Both the position numbers and the translations under genes were made by a program. From Methanocella conradii HZ254 (GTDB taxonomy: Archaea; Halobacteriota; Methanocellia; Methanocellales; Methanocellaceae), in contig NC_017034.1 of assembly GCF_000251105.1 (NCBI RefSeq), positions 558,001 to 622,000 on the forward strand: 64,000 nt of DNA, written 5' to 3'. The notes under the pieces were generated by a model, which did not search any database, was not told the origin of the DNA, and saw only the letters and a program-made list of their open reading frames with translations. Below are positions 8,436 to 16,733 of the stretch, in pieces (position 1 is the first letter of the stretch; each line of letters opens with the position of its first letter).

Positions 8436-8625
8436 GGACTGTATAGATAGTCGAGTCTTGAAGTTCTACCGTATGGCAGCCAAAATTTTGTTCTGCACAG
8501 GAACCGTGTTCCGTGCTTGAGGACAAGGCTTCCATGTGCTCAGCCCGATGCTGAGATGACAGGCTGAAAGTACGCTCGCCCCTGGAGAAGGGATGGAGCG
8601 TACAAGGTGGACGCTCCCGACTTCA
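8436..8625 (+). ncRNA. Candidate structured non-coding RNA
   Basis: No frame of note crosses this stretch, yet it holds a run of hairpins. GACT/AGTC pairs at 8438-8453. GCAC-a-GGAAC pairs with GTTCC-GTGC at 8495-8516. CTCAG pairs with CTGAG at 8539-8555. A perfect 8-bp GTACGCTC/GAGCGTAC stem with an inner CCC/GGG spans 8570-8603. An AT-rich AATAATATTTT upstream could be a promoter. Identity unknown; it does not look like RNase P, SRP RNA or a tRNA. Strand is a guess. Confidence 0.3.
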
Positions 8626-8654
8626 ATCGAGAGAGAAGGTCACATTAAGAATGA

Positions 8655-8830
8655 CATGGTCGGGTAGATGGTCCTTTTATTAGAGGCTGAAGGGGGGCTT
8701 CGCTTTTTACTTGAGCGCTCCGCGCGGTCACTTGAGCGCTCCGCGCGGCGCACCCCTCGCTAGACCCCCCAAGCTCCATTGCACCTTCGGGGCAAAATTT
8801 AGAAGTAGAAGGTGGGGTGTTTAACCATCC
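8655..8830 (+). mobile_element. MITE-like intergenic element, copy A (nested)
   Basis: The outer ends are ATGGTCGGGTAGAT (left) and GGTGTTTAACCATCC (right), which recur at 21503-21553 and, inverted and diverged, at 22453-22632. Between them sits a GC-rich core (8682-8776) that starts AGAGGCTGAAGGGGGG and holds two copies (8711 and 8732) of a 21-bp unit containing the palindromes GAGCGCTC and CCGCGCGG. No gene is inside. Non-autonomous mobile DNA is the likeliest reading. Confidence 0.6.
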
Positions 8831-8847
8831 TCTAATCCTCATTTAGC

Positions 8848-10071
8848 TTACTCAGTCCTCAGCGCCTCGATGGGGTCCAGAGTGGCCGCCTGGTTAGCCG
8901 GGTAAACGCCCGCAACTGTGGTGGTGACGAAGCCGAAGCCAAGGCCAATGAGGACGTTATCCAAAGTTAGGGGCATAGGCATTCCTGCCAGGCTGCCGAT
9001 CACGAGAGCGATGAGCCAGGCAATCACCAGGCCGATAAGGCCGCTAGCTATGCCAAGCATGGCGGACTCCGATAAAAACAGCATCCTCACGTCTGCCGTG
9101 GTCGCGCCAACCGCCTTCATGAGGCCTATCTCCTTAGTGCGCTCCTTCACAGTAAGCATCATCACGTTCAATATCCCTATGCCCCCGACTACCAGAGATA
9201 TGGCGGCTATGCCGCCCAGGATGTACTTGATGTAGTCAAAGATGGCGTTTATCGCATCCGAGAAGGATTTAACCGTTATGACCCCATACCCCTCGTTACG
9301 GTGCAGCCTGCCCAGCGCCTCCTCCACGTTATCGGCCGTCTGCTGCGCCGCCTCCGGGGAGGACGCCCTCACGTAAATCATGCTATACGTGCTCGCGGAC
9401 GAGAAGCCCTTTATGCCGTCAGTGGTCATGTATATATTTGTATTCGGGTCCCCGGAGATTATCGAGCCGTTGCTCTCCTTTAAAATGCCCACCACGGTAT
9501 ACTGGTGCGACCTCCCATTCATGGGGTTGGTGATGGTTATGAGCGAGCCGGGCCTTATGAGTTTAGTAAAGGTGCCGTTGGCCACCTTGCTGCCCAACAC
9601 GACGCTGTAGGTATCCGTGGACGAGAGGAACCTCCCCTTATCGATGTCGCGGGCCAGCCTGGCCTCGCTTGCCGCGTGGATGCCCTGTATGGAAAGGCTC
9701 CTGTTCTCCTCGTTATAGGTGACTACGCCGCTCTCCATGATCCTCGCGTTGACCTCGACCACCCCGGGGGTGCTCATGAGGAGGCTTATGTCCCTATCGG
9801 TGAACTTGGCAGGCGGCTTTTCTGATGCCTGGCTATACGTATAGCTGACGCCGCCACTCTGGCTCTGCAGGCTTCCGGGTATAACGAGCATCTGGTCCAG
9901 GTCCAGGTCGCCGAACTGCTTGCTGACGCCAGAGTACAGGCCATCCCCGAGGGTGAGCATGACCACTATGGCCATGACGCCTATAATTATGCCCAGGGAG
10001 GACATCATGGTCTTGAACTTGTTATTGGAAAAATCTGAGAACGCATACTCTAGAATGTCGACAGCTCTCAT
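8848..10071 (-). CDS. MacB-type ABC transporter permease (second copy)
   Basis: A 407-residue permease of the MacB/FtsX type. One N-terminal membrane helix (KTMMSSLGIIIGVMAIVVMLTLG) is followed by a large extracytoplasmic MacB periplasmic-core domain (about 45-270) and three C-terminal helices with the FtsX motif VKERTKEIGLMKAVGAT between them. The C-terminus YPANQAATLDPIEALRTE is typical. Such permeases drive mechanotransmission or lipoprotein/peptide export rather than solute import. Its ATG follows the stop of the paralogous permease by one base, so the two are coupled. Substrate unknown. Confidence 0.88.
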   Translation of the reverse strand: MRAVDILEYAFSDFSNNKFKTMMSSLGIIIGVMAIVVMLTLGDGLYSGVSKQFGDLDLDQMLVIPGSLQSQSGGVSYTYSQASEKPPAKFTDRDISLLMSTPGVVEVNARIMESGVVTYNEENRSLSIQGIHAASEARLARDIDKGRFLSSTDTYSVVLGSKVANGTFTKLIRPGSLITITNPMNGRSHQYTVVGILKESNGSIISGDPNTNIYMTTDGIKGFSSASTYSMIYVRASSPEAAQQTADNVEEALGRLHRNEGYGVITVKSFSDAINAIFDYIKYILGGIAAISLVVGGIGILNVMMLTVKERTKEIGLMKAVGATTADVRMLFLSESAMLGIASGLIGLVIAWLIALVIGSLAGMPMPLTLDNVLIGLGFGFVTTTVAGVYPANQAATLDPIEALRTE

Positions 10072-10072
10072 G

Positions 10073-11281
10073 TCACTCCGTCCTCAGCGCCTCGATGGGG
10101 TCGAGCCTTGCCGCCTGGTTGGCAGGGTACACCCCGAATATGACCGTCACGGCCAGCCCAAACAATATGCCGACAGCGGCGTTCTGTACGGACACCGGCA
10201 TGGGGAGCCTCGCGTAGTGGCCCACGATGGCGGCCGCGACGGCAGCGACGAGCACCCCGGCTATGCCGCTGAACAGTCCGAGCATCGCGGCCTCGGCCAG
10301 GAACACCTTGCGCACGTCCGCAGTAGTCGCCCCAACCGCCTTCATGAGGCCTATCTCCTTCGTGCGCTCCTTCACCGTAAGCGTCATCACGTTCATTATG
10401 CCTATGCCGCCGACCACCAAGGAGATTGCCCCTATGCCCGCGAGGGTGTACTTGATCATCGTGAACACCTGGGTGATGAGGTCGGCGAACATCTTCTGGG
10501 TGAGCACTGAGAAGCCCTCGTTCCTGTGCAGGCGGCTAATCGTGGCCTCCACGTCCTTAGCCACGGCGTCCGCCGACTCGACCGAGTCCGCCCTCACACC
10601 AATGTACGAGTACGTGTCCTGGTCGGAGAGAGCCTTGAAGCCTGCCTTAGTCATGTAGATTGCCGTGTTGGGGTTGCCCACCAGGATGGAGGCGTTGCGC
10701 TCCTTCATTATGCCCACCACCACGTACTCCTGAGACCTGCCATTAAAGCTGTTAGTAAGGGTGATGTACGACCCCGTCCGTATCTCCTTGCCGAAGGTGC
10801 CGTTGGCCGCCTTGCTCCCCAGCACTACGGCGTATTTATCCGACGGGGAGAGGTATCGGCCTTTATAAACCTGACTGGCATAGCGCCCCGAGTAATACTG
10901 AGGAGCGATGGCGCTTACGCTCATGGTCCGGTTCTCGCCCCTGTAGCTCGCCTGGACGGAGCTTAAGGTTATCTCGGGGTATACTTCCACCACCCCGGGC
11001 GTGCTCATGAGCAAGCTCACATCCCTGTCAGTGAGCTGCGCCGGCGGCTTCTGGGATACGGTGCCGGTCTGCATGTCAATGCCCATGGGCAGCACTACCA
11101 TCGTGTCCAGCTCCAGGCTTCCGAACTGCTTGCTGACGCCTGAGTACAATCCATCCCCGAGGGTGAGCATGACCACTATGGCCATGACGCCTATAATGAT
11201 GCCAAGGGAGGACATCACCGTCTTGAACCTGTTGCTCGTGTAGTCCGAGAAGGCGTACTCCAGGACGTCAAGCGTTTTCAT
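10073..11281 (-). CDS. MacB-type ABC transporter permease (first copy)
   Basis: A 402-residue paralogue of the following gene, with the same layout: N-terminal helix, MacB periplasmic-core domain, three C-terminal helices and the KERTKEIGLMKAVGAT motif. The membrane segments are almost identical between the two copies while the extracytoplasmic domains differ, as expected if the two form a heterodimer facing one ligand. The ATG at 11281 follows GTAGAGG. It lies 8 bases after the NEW3-like gene, inside one operon. Confidence 0.88.
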   Translation of the reverse strand: MKTLDVLEYAFSDYTSNRFKTVMSSLGIIIGVMAIVVMLTLGDGLYSGVSKQFGSLELDTMVVLPMGIDMQTGTVSQKPPAQLTDRDVSLLMSTPGVVEVYPEITLSSVQASYRGENRTMSVSAIAPQYYSGRYASQVYKGRYLSPSDKYAVVLGSKAANGTFGKEIRTGSYITLTNSFNGRSQEYVVVGIMKERNASILVGNPNTAIYMTKAGFKALSDQDTYSYIGVRADSVESADAVAKDVEATISRLHRNEGFSVLTQKMFADLITQVFTMIKYTLAGIGAISLVVGGIGIMNVMTLTVKERTKEIGLMKAVGATTADVRKVFLAEAAMLGLFSGIAGVLVAAVAAAIVGHYARLPMPVSVQNAAVGILFGLAVTVIFGVYPANQAARLDPIEALRTE

Positions 11282-11288
11282 AGCGCCT

Positions 11289-12266
11289 CTACTTTCGCCT
11301 GCCCTTCATGTACACGTATATGCCACCGAAAATCATCGCCACAACGGCGACGATGCCCAGCACGTAGAGCAGCATGTCACTGCCAGCGCTCGCCGGGGCT
11401 GCAACGGCCGAGTTATGGTCGGTGTATACTACCAGCGGCTCGGTCTCGTGCCAGTTATCCCCATTCTTGTACACTACCTTAAAAGAGGGGTTGCCGCTAT
11501 ACGACGAGTTCTTAGCCGTGACGTCGAACTGCACCGTGTACAGCTCGCCAGCCCCGATGCTGCCCACCACGTACTCCTGTATGGGCTTGAACACGAAGTC
11601 TTCGCCGCTGGGCACGACGCTCACGCCATCTACGGCGTTAGGCCTCAGGTTCACGATGTCGAGCACCACGGTCTTCCTGGCGGTGGAGAACGCCTGAGGC
11701 GCGTCGTTGAGCACGACCTTGAGCGGCTTGCTGTTCACCGTGACATAAACGGGGCAGTTCTGGTAAACCCCGTCGTCGTTCGTCCTTATCTTGAGCGTTA
11801 GCTGGTATATCCCATCGGCCGCGTTATCGTCCACTTTTATGGTGAACTTGAGGGGCTGGAACGTGTCGCCCATCCCGAGCCTTCCCAGGTCCAGGTATTG
11901 CTGTTTCGAGGTGACATGGATGGGAGCGTCGGCAATCAGCATGACCTCTTTGAGCGTTAGCGCCCCGTCCGGCGTGCTGCTGCTCGTGACGCTCGTCGTC
12001 GACTGGTGCGATGGCGTGGCCATTCCATTGGACACCCCAGCCCCGTAATTGTACGTGTCCGTCTGGGTCTTGCTCTCGCCCGTAAGCGACGTCGTCGGGT
12101 TCGAAAGCCTGACAGTGATCGTGCCCGTGTCCCCCGGCATGAGGGCCGTGGGAGAGACAGAAACGTCGCTCACCGCGATGGACGGCTTGCCAGTATCGGC
12201 ATAGGCCGGCACTGCAGCCACTAACAGGAGCACCGCGAGGATGCCCAAAACTTTTAGCAACTTCAT
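11289..12266 (-). CDS. Membrane-anchored NEW3/S-layer-like extracellular protein
   Basis: A 325-residue protein with a signal peptide (MKLLKVLGILAVLLLVAAVPAYA), a long extracellular beta-sandwich region with COG1361/NEW3-like features (SVSPTALMPGDTGTITVRLSN) and a C-terminal anchor (MLLYVLGIVAVVAMIFGGIYVYMKGRRK). The ATG at 12266 has GGAGA upstream, better than 12299. It sits between the ATPase and the permeases, so it probably works as their extracytoplasmic partner, like the adaptor of MacAB although not homologous. Ligand unknown. Confidence 0.8.
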   Translation of the reverse strand: MKLLKVLGILAVLLLVAAVPAYADTGKPSIAVSDVSVSPTALMPGDTGTITVRLSNPTTSLTGESKTQTDTYNYGAGVSNGMATPSHQSTTSVTSSSTPDGALTLKEVMLIADAPIHVTSKQQYLDLGRLGMGDTFQPLKFTIKVDDNAADGIYQLTLKIRTNDDGVYQNCPVYVTVNSKPLKVVLNDAPQAFSTARKTVVLDIVNLRPNAVDGVSVVPSGEDFVFKPIQEYVVGSIGAGELYTVQFDVTAKNSSYSGNPSFKVVYKNGDNWHETEPLVVYTDHNSAVAAPASAGSDMLLYVLGIVAVVAMIFGGIYVYMKGRRK

Positions 12267-12295
12267 ATACACGTCTCCAGCTATAAATGAAAGCA

Positions 12296-12973
12296 TCAAG
12301 TCTCTTCGAGTATGGCGCCATCCTTGAGGCGGATGATCCGCTGGCTAAACTGGGCGACATCGGGGTTATGGGTAACCATGACTATCGTCCTTCCCTTCTT
12401 ATTCAGGTCCACGAACAGGCGCATGATCTCTTCTCCAGTCTTCGCGTCCAGGTTCCCGGTCGGCTCGTCGGCCAGCAATATAGAAGGATCGTTAACCAGC
12501 GAGCGGGCGATCGCCACGCGCTGCCTCTGCCCGCCGGAAAGCTCGTTCGGCCTGTGGGAGAGGCGATCGCCCAACCCCACCTCCTCGAGGTATTTCTTCG
12601 CGATGGCGGACCGGTAGGCCTGTGGCTTCCCCTGGAATATCATGGGAAGCTCGACGTTCTTAAGGGCCGTCATCCTCGCTACGAGGTTGAAGGTCTGAAA
12701 GATGAAGCCGATCTCCTTTCCCCTGAGATGGGATAGCTCAACGTCGTTAAGCGTGCCCGTATCCCTTTCATTGATGACGAGCCGGCCCGAGTCCGGCCTG
12801 TCCAGCAGTCCAATCAGGTTCATGAGCGTGCTCTTTCCGCTCCCCGATGGGCCCATTATGCTTATGAACTCCCCCCTCTTTATGTCAAGGTTGATGCCCT
12901 TGAGCACCAGCAGGTTTTCGCTGCCCATGCGGTAGCTCTTTCGGACGTCCCTTAATGAAACCACGGAATCCAT
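12296..12973 (-). CDS. MacB/LolD-type ABC transporter ATPase
   Basis: A 225-residue ATPase, first gene of a four-gene operon. Walker A is GPSGSGKST (41-49), the signature LSGGQ (145-149), Walker B ILLADE (165-170) and the switch His is in MVTHN (about 202). The insertion FIFQTFNLVARMTALKNVELP is characteristic of the LolD/MacB clade. It energises the two permeases that follow. A strong AGGAGGC ribosome-binding site precedes the ATG. Confidence 0.92.
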   Translation of the reverse strand: MDSVVSLRDVRKSYRMGSENLLVLKGINLDIKRGEFISIMGPSGSGKSTLMNLIGLLDRPDSGRLVINERDTGTLNDVELSHLRGKEIGFIFQTFNLVARMTALKNVELPMIFQGKPQAYRSAIAKKYLEEVGLGDRLSHRPNELSGGQRQRVAIARSLVNDPSILLADEPTGNLDAKTGEEIMRLFVDLNKKGRTIVMVTHNPDVAQFSQRIIRLKDGAILEET

Positions 12974-13109
12974 GCAATGCCTCCTGAGACTCTTTAAAGC
13001 CGCTTACCCAATGAACCTTTTTTACCCTATGTCTTGACTGAGGATATATAGCTTACTATATAGCGCACGAACATATTGAGCTTTTGCCCTTTTTACTGCG
13101 TTATATCAT

Positions 13110-13152
13110 AAAAAAGCCTGATCAGGGCAGGCGTTAAACGCCTGCCGGATCA
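13110..13152 (-). terminator. Strong terminator hairpin of guaB
   Basis: On the minus strand the guaB stop TGA is the first base-paired part of a long stem. GGCAGGCG and CGCCTGCC pair around a short loop, flanked by TGATC and its complement, then GGC and TTTTTT. This looks like an intrinsic terminator. Confidence 0.75.
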
Positions 13153-14625
13153 CTGGCGCAGGGTCAATGGATAGTTGGGGGCCTCATCGGTTATCATGAT
13201 ATCGTGAGGATGGCTCTCGCTCATGCCCGAAGGCGTCACCCGGATGAAGCGGGCCTTCTCCTGCATCTCCTTGATTGTAGCCGCCCCGCAGTAGCCCATC
13301 GACGAGCGCAGCCCGCCTATTAGCTGGTAAACCGTGTCGCTAACCGTGCCGCGATACGGTATAGCGCCCTCGACCCCTTCCGGCACGAACTTGGTCTTGC
13401 CTATCTCGTGAGACTCCTGGAAGTAGCGGTCCGAGCACTCCCCACCGGCCATGGCGCCAAGGGACCCCATGCCCCTGTACTGCTTATATTTCCTGCCTTT
13501 AATGGTGATGAGCCTGCCCGGGGCCTCCTTGGTGCCCGCAAGCAGGTTGCCAAGCATGACGCAGTCGGCGCCTGCAGCTATCGCCTTCGCGATGTCCCCG
13601 GAGTACCTAATGCCGCCGTCGGCGATGACAGGCATCCCGGCCTCCCTGGCCACGTCCACGGCCGAGGCTATGGCCGTGAGCTGCGGGACTCCCACCCCTG
13701 CCACTATCCTGGTGGTACAAATCGACCCGGGCCCCACGCCCACCTTGACGCCGTCCGCGAACCCGACGAGCTCCTCGCAGGCCTCTGCGGTCGCGATGTT
13801 CCCCACAACGACGTCCGCGGAGACCATCTTCTTTATCCTCCTCGCCGACTCCACCACCCTCATGTTATGGGCGTGCGCGCAGTCAACGCATATTGCATCT
13901 ACGCCCGCCTTATCGAGGGCCAGCGCCCTCTCCACGTCGAACGGGCCTACGGCGGCGGCGACACGAAGCTGGTCGCTGCCGTTCTTGTTAGCGTTAGGAT
14001 ACTGGCGCCTCTCCAGTATGTTCTGCATCGAGATGATGCCCACGAGGCCGCCCTTTTCATTTATAATAGGTAAGCGCTCCACCTTATGCTCATACATTAT
14101 ATCGATGGCCTCGTCGACCTTGACCCCCTCGGTGGCGGTGACCACGTCCCTGGTCATGACCTCAACTATCTTCTTGTTCGGCTCCGACTTCACGATGGGC
14201 CTGATGTCACGCCTGCTTATGATGCCGACGAGCTTGCCGTCATCTATTATTGGGATGCCGCTGATGCTCTGCTCCATCATTATCTTCCAGACGGACCCTA
14301 TAGTCTGGGAGGGGCTGGCAGTGACCACGTCCCTGATGATGACCTCCTCACCCCTCTTTACCTTCTTTACCTCCTCAACTTGCATATCCCTGGGCATGTT
14401 CCTGTGGATGACTCCTATGCCGCCTTCCCTGGCGATGGCGATGGCCATCTCGGCCTCGGTGACGGTATCCATCGCAGCGCTTACTATTGGGATGCTCAAG
14501 CTGATGTTCTTCGAAAATCGTGTTTTTACATCCGTGTGGTCCGGCTCTACATATGATTTGCTCGGGACGAGCAGGACGTCGTCAAAAGTTATCCCGAGCG
14601 GGGCATCTAGCTTTTTTAAGAACAC
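13153..14625 (-). CDS. guaB: Inosine-5'-monophosphate dehydrogenase
   Basis: A 491-residue full-length IMPDH, converting IMP to XMP with NAD+ in GMP synthesis (the stop codon occupies 13150-13152). The N-terminus LDAPLGITFDDVLLVPSKS is standard. Two CBS domains lie at about 95-205. The catalytic Cys is C303 in GPGSICTTRIVAGVG, and the mobile flap region is YRGMGSLGAM. The start is GTG (14625), preceded by GGTGATT. Two inverted repeats in the promoter (14642-14674) suggest regulation. Confidence 0.97.
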
Positions 14626-14641
14626 TATAAATCACCGTGTA

Positions 14642-14674
14642 TACCCTTTTGGGTAACTATACTGAACATAGTAT
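14642..14674 (-). promoter_or_regulatory. Two palindromes in the guaB promoter
   Basis: TACCC-TTTT-GGGTA (14642-14655) and ATACT-N6-AGTAT (14659-14674) lie between a TATA-like TTTATTAAT (about 14680) and the GTG start. A regulator bound there would cover the transcription start. The first palindrome resembles the one upstream of mfnB. Confidence 0.45.
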
Positions 14675-14730
14675 TAATAAATTTCTCTGTTGGCGGGGCG
14701 GCCATATAACAGGGTGAAGCGTGCCGATTT

Positions 14731-15426
14731 TTAATTAATCATGGCCTTGAGCTTTGCCACGAGCTCGGGCCTTATTGAGCCGCTACGGTCGCCGCCGCAC
14801 ACGAGGCCCCTAACGCCGATGATATCAGGGGCTAAGCTTTTGATTGCCGGGACGTCCTCAAACTTTATCGAGCCGGCCAGGGCGCAGGCTAGCCTGTTCT
14901 CGTGGGCGAGGCTGACGAACCCCTGAAGCTCCTCCCGGCTCATGAACTCGAAGGTGGACCTGCCATCCTTTATCCCCGTGTCCACCATCACCACGTCGCA
15001 GCCTGCCTTTTTTGCCACTGGCGGCAGGTTGAGCGGGCTGAGCGACCCTATGCGAGAATAGTCGGAATAAGCTGAGGCAACGACCGTCTTCTCAGCATCA
15101 AAAGCCCTTACCGACCTTACTACTGCCGATAAAAGGTCGTACGCCTGCTCTATCGTATGAATATCATAAAGCCCCACCTTGATGTAGTTCGCCCCTGCCA
15201 CCGCGGCCCCCAGGGCTGCGAGCGATGCCGTGCCTGGCTTGTAGTCGAAATCGCCTATGGTGGCGCTCAAGGGCTTGCTGACGTTTGACTTGATCTCTGC
15301 GATGACCCATGGGAAGTTGGCGCCGAGCGACCCCTCCCCGGGGTTCTTGACGTCAATTATGTCGGCTCCGCCCTTCTCCGCTGCCATCGCCTCCTGTACG
15401 TTCATGGGGCTGACTAATAGCTTCAT
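14731..15426 (-). CDS. mfnB: (5-formylfuran-3-yl)methyl phosphate synthase
   Basis: A 231-residue protein of the former DUF556 family. It condenses two glyceraldehyde-3-phosphate molecules into the furan ring precursor of methanofuran, the first C1 carrier of methanogenesis. The proposed catalytic Lys is K27 in IIDVKNPGEGSLGANFPW, and YIKVGLYDI holds the second conserved Lys. The ATG at 15426 gives MKLLVSPMN, the family's usual N-terminus. A TATA box about 28 bases upstream implies a leaderless mRNA. This gene is the best single indicator that the organism makes methanofuran. Confidence 0.93.
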   Translation of the reverse strand: MKLLVSPMNVQEAMAAEKGGADIIDVKNPGEGSLGANFPWVIAEIKSNVSKPLSATIGDFDYKPGTASLAALGAAVAGANYIKVGLYDIHTIEQAYDLLSAVVRSVRAFDAEKTVVASAYSDYSRIGSLSPLNLPPVAKKAGCDVVMVDTGIKDGRSTFEFMSREELQGFVSLAHENRLACALAGSIKFEDVPAIKSLAPDIIGVRGLVCGGDRSGSIRPELVAKLKAMIN

Positions 15427-15438
15427 GCAAATCAACTA

Positions 15439-15453
15439 ATACCATTTTGGTAT
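15439..15453 (-). promoter_or_regulatory. Palindrome at the mfnB TATA box
   Basis: ATACCATTTTGGTAT is a near-perfect palindrome. On the minus strand it begins inside the TATA element (TTATATACC) and covers the stretch just downstream. Closely similar to TACCC-TTTT-GGGTA at guaB. Confidence 0.45.
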
Positions 15454-15479
15454 ATAACCCTTTTTTTGCCATCCTTTAT

Positions 15480-16622
15480 TCATTCGAGCTTTCTAGCCGT
15501 GCTTCTCCAGTTAGCCGACAGCTCTATCTCCTGCCTGAAGTTTACCCTTGCCCGGGCGTCAGTGACGAGTATCTTATCCCCGACCGAGAGCGCCTCGGCG
15601 AAGCTCGCCAGCTCTCCCCAGAAAACCACCCTTATGCGGCCCGTCTTATCCTCATCAGCCGTCTTATCCTCATCAGAGATGTAGATACTACACAGCCTGC
15701 CAGGCTTGCCATCACGAGTCGTGAACTCCCTGACCCCGTCAATGCCGGTGACTATGCCCTTGACGTTATACGACTTGTCGGGCTCGATGTCGCCTATCCT
15801 GGTGACCTGCTCCTCATACACTACCTTCTTATCGGACTTCCTTATTATCCCCCTTGCGCCGACCTGTATCTCCACCCCTCCCAGGGACTCACGGGTGTAG
15901 GCGTGAAGCACCTCGATAGTGTCACCCGGGCTCAAAGCCTCAACATCCTTTAGCTTATTATCCCAGACTGTGAGCCTTATCTTTCCCGTCTCGTCGCCCA
16001 GCACGAGGCCCTGCACCGACCCAGTCGAGCCATCCTTTCTGCTAAAGGAGTGGGGCTCCTGCTTGGATAAGACTAAGCCCCTGACGCACACGTTGCCCAT
16101 GCCCATCCTTATTTCATTTATCTTAACCATGGGGTCCTTTACGGCTATCTTCGTGTCCTCATCCTTAACAATGCCCCCTCCCCTGCCTATGCTGACCTCG
16201 AGGCCACGCTGGCCCTCCTTAACGTAGCCGCTTATCCTGAGCACGTCGCCAGCCTTGACATCGCCCGTCTTCACTGCGTCCGCCAGCTCGTCCCATAGCA
16301 CCACCGTTATCTCGCCGGTCTCGTCGGCAACGGTGATATTACAAACCCGGCCAACGCTGCCGTCTGTGCGGCTGAACTCGCGGGGCTCGAAGATCTCTAC
16401 GACCTTTCCGAGGAATTGCACGTTTTTCCTGTCGAGCGTGATCTCCTTTATCTTGATGGCGTTTACGCCCTCCACGCCAAGGTCATGGGCCACGAGCAGG
16501 GCGGCGGTATGCTCATCGCATAGGCCGCCCATGACGTCCATCTTCTCCTCCACCATCCTGCTGAACTCCTCCAGCGAGACCCTGCCGTTCAGCTTTTCAT
16601 AGACTTCACGCACGTCTGACAT
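15480..16622 (-). CDS. Replication protein A-like ssDNA-binding protein (three OB folds)
   Basis: A 380-residue archaeal RPA-type protein. After an N-terminal helical region, three OB folds follow at about 70-150, 165-260 and 275-375, each with the FSRTDGSVGRVCNI / SFSRKDGSTGSV / FTTRDGKPGRL pattern typical of archaeal RPA. It binds single-stranded DNA in replication and repair. I see no C-terminal zinc finger. An 18-bp tandem duplication (15642-15678) in the third fold gives DEDKTADEDKTG. The ATG at 16622 has GGAGGG 10 bases upstream; the GTG at 16631 is too close to that site. Confidence 0.87.
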   Translation of the reverse strand: MSDVREVYEKLNGRVSLEEFSRMVEEKMDVMGGLCDEHTAALLVAHDLGVEGVNAIKIKEITLDRKNVQFLGKVVEIFEPREFSRTDGSVGRVCNITVADETGEITVVLWDELADAVKTGDVKAGDVLRISGYVKEGQRGLEVSIGRGGGIVKDEDTKIAVKDPMVKINEIRMGMGNVCVRGLVLSKQEPHSFSRKDGSTGSVQGLVLGDETGKIRLTVWDNKLKDVEALSPGDTIEVLHAYTRESLGGVEIQVGARGIIRKSDKKVVYEEQVTRIGDIEPDKSYNVKGIVTGIDGVREFTTRDGKPGRLCSIYISDEDKTADEDKTGRIRVVFWGELASFAEALSVGDKILVTDARARVNFRQEIELSANWRSTARKLE

Positions 16623-16733
16623 GATAAGCACGCCCTCCGTAGGTAAGGCTTGAGGGCTAATAAGCCTATTCGTTCAAAAAACTTTTCATGGTTAAATTTA
16701 TAAGCAGTCCGCTGCATTAAAGCTTGGATTTAA

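Noticed and set aside
8436..8625. Group II intron fragment
   Set aside because: Stems are present, but I could not find the domain V pattern or a reverse-transcriptase remnant.
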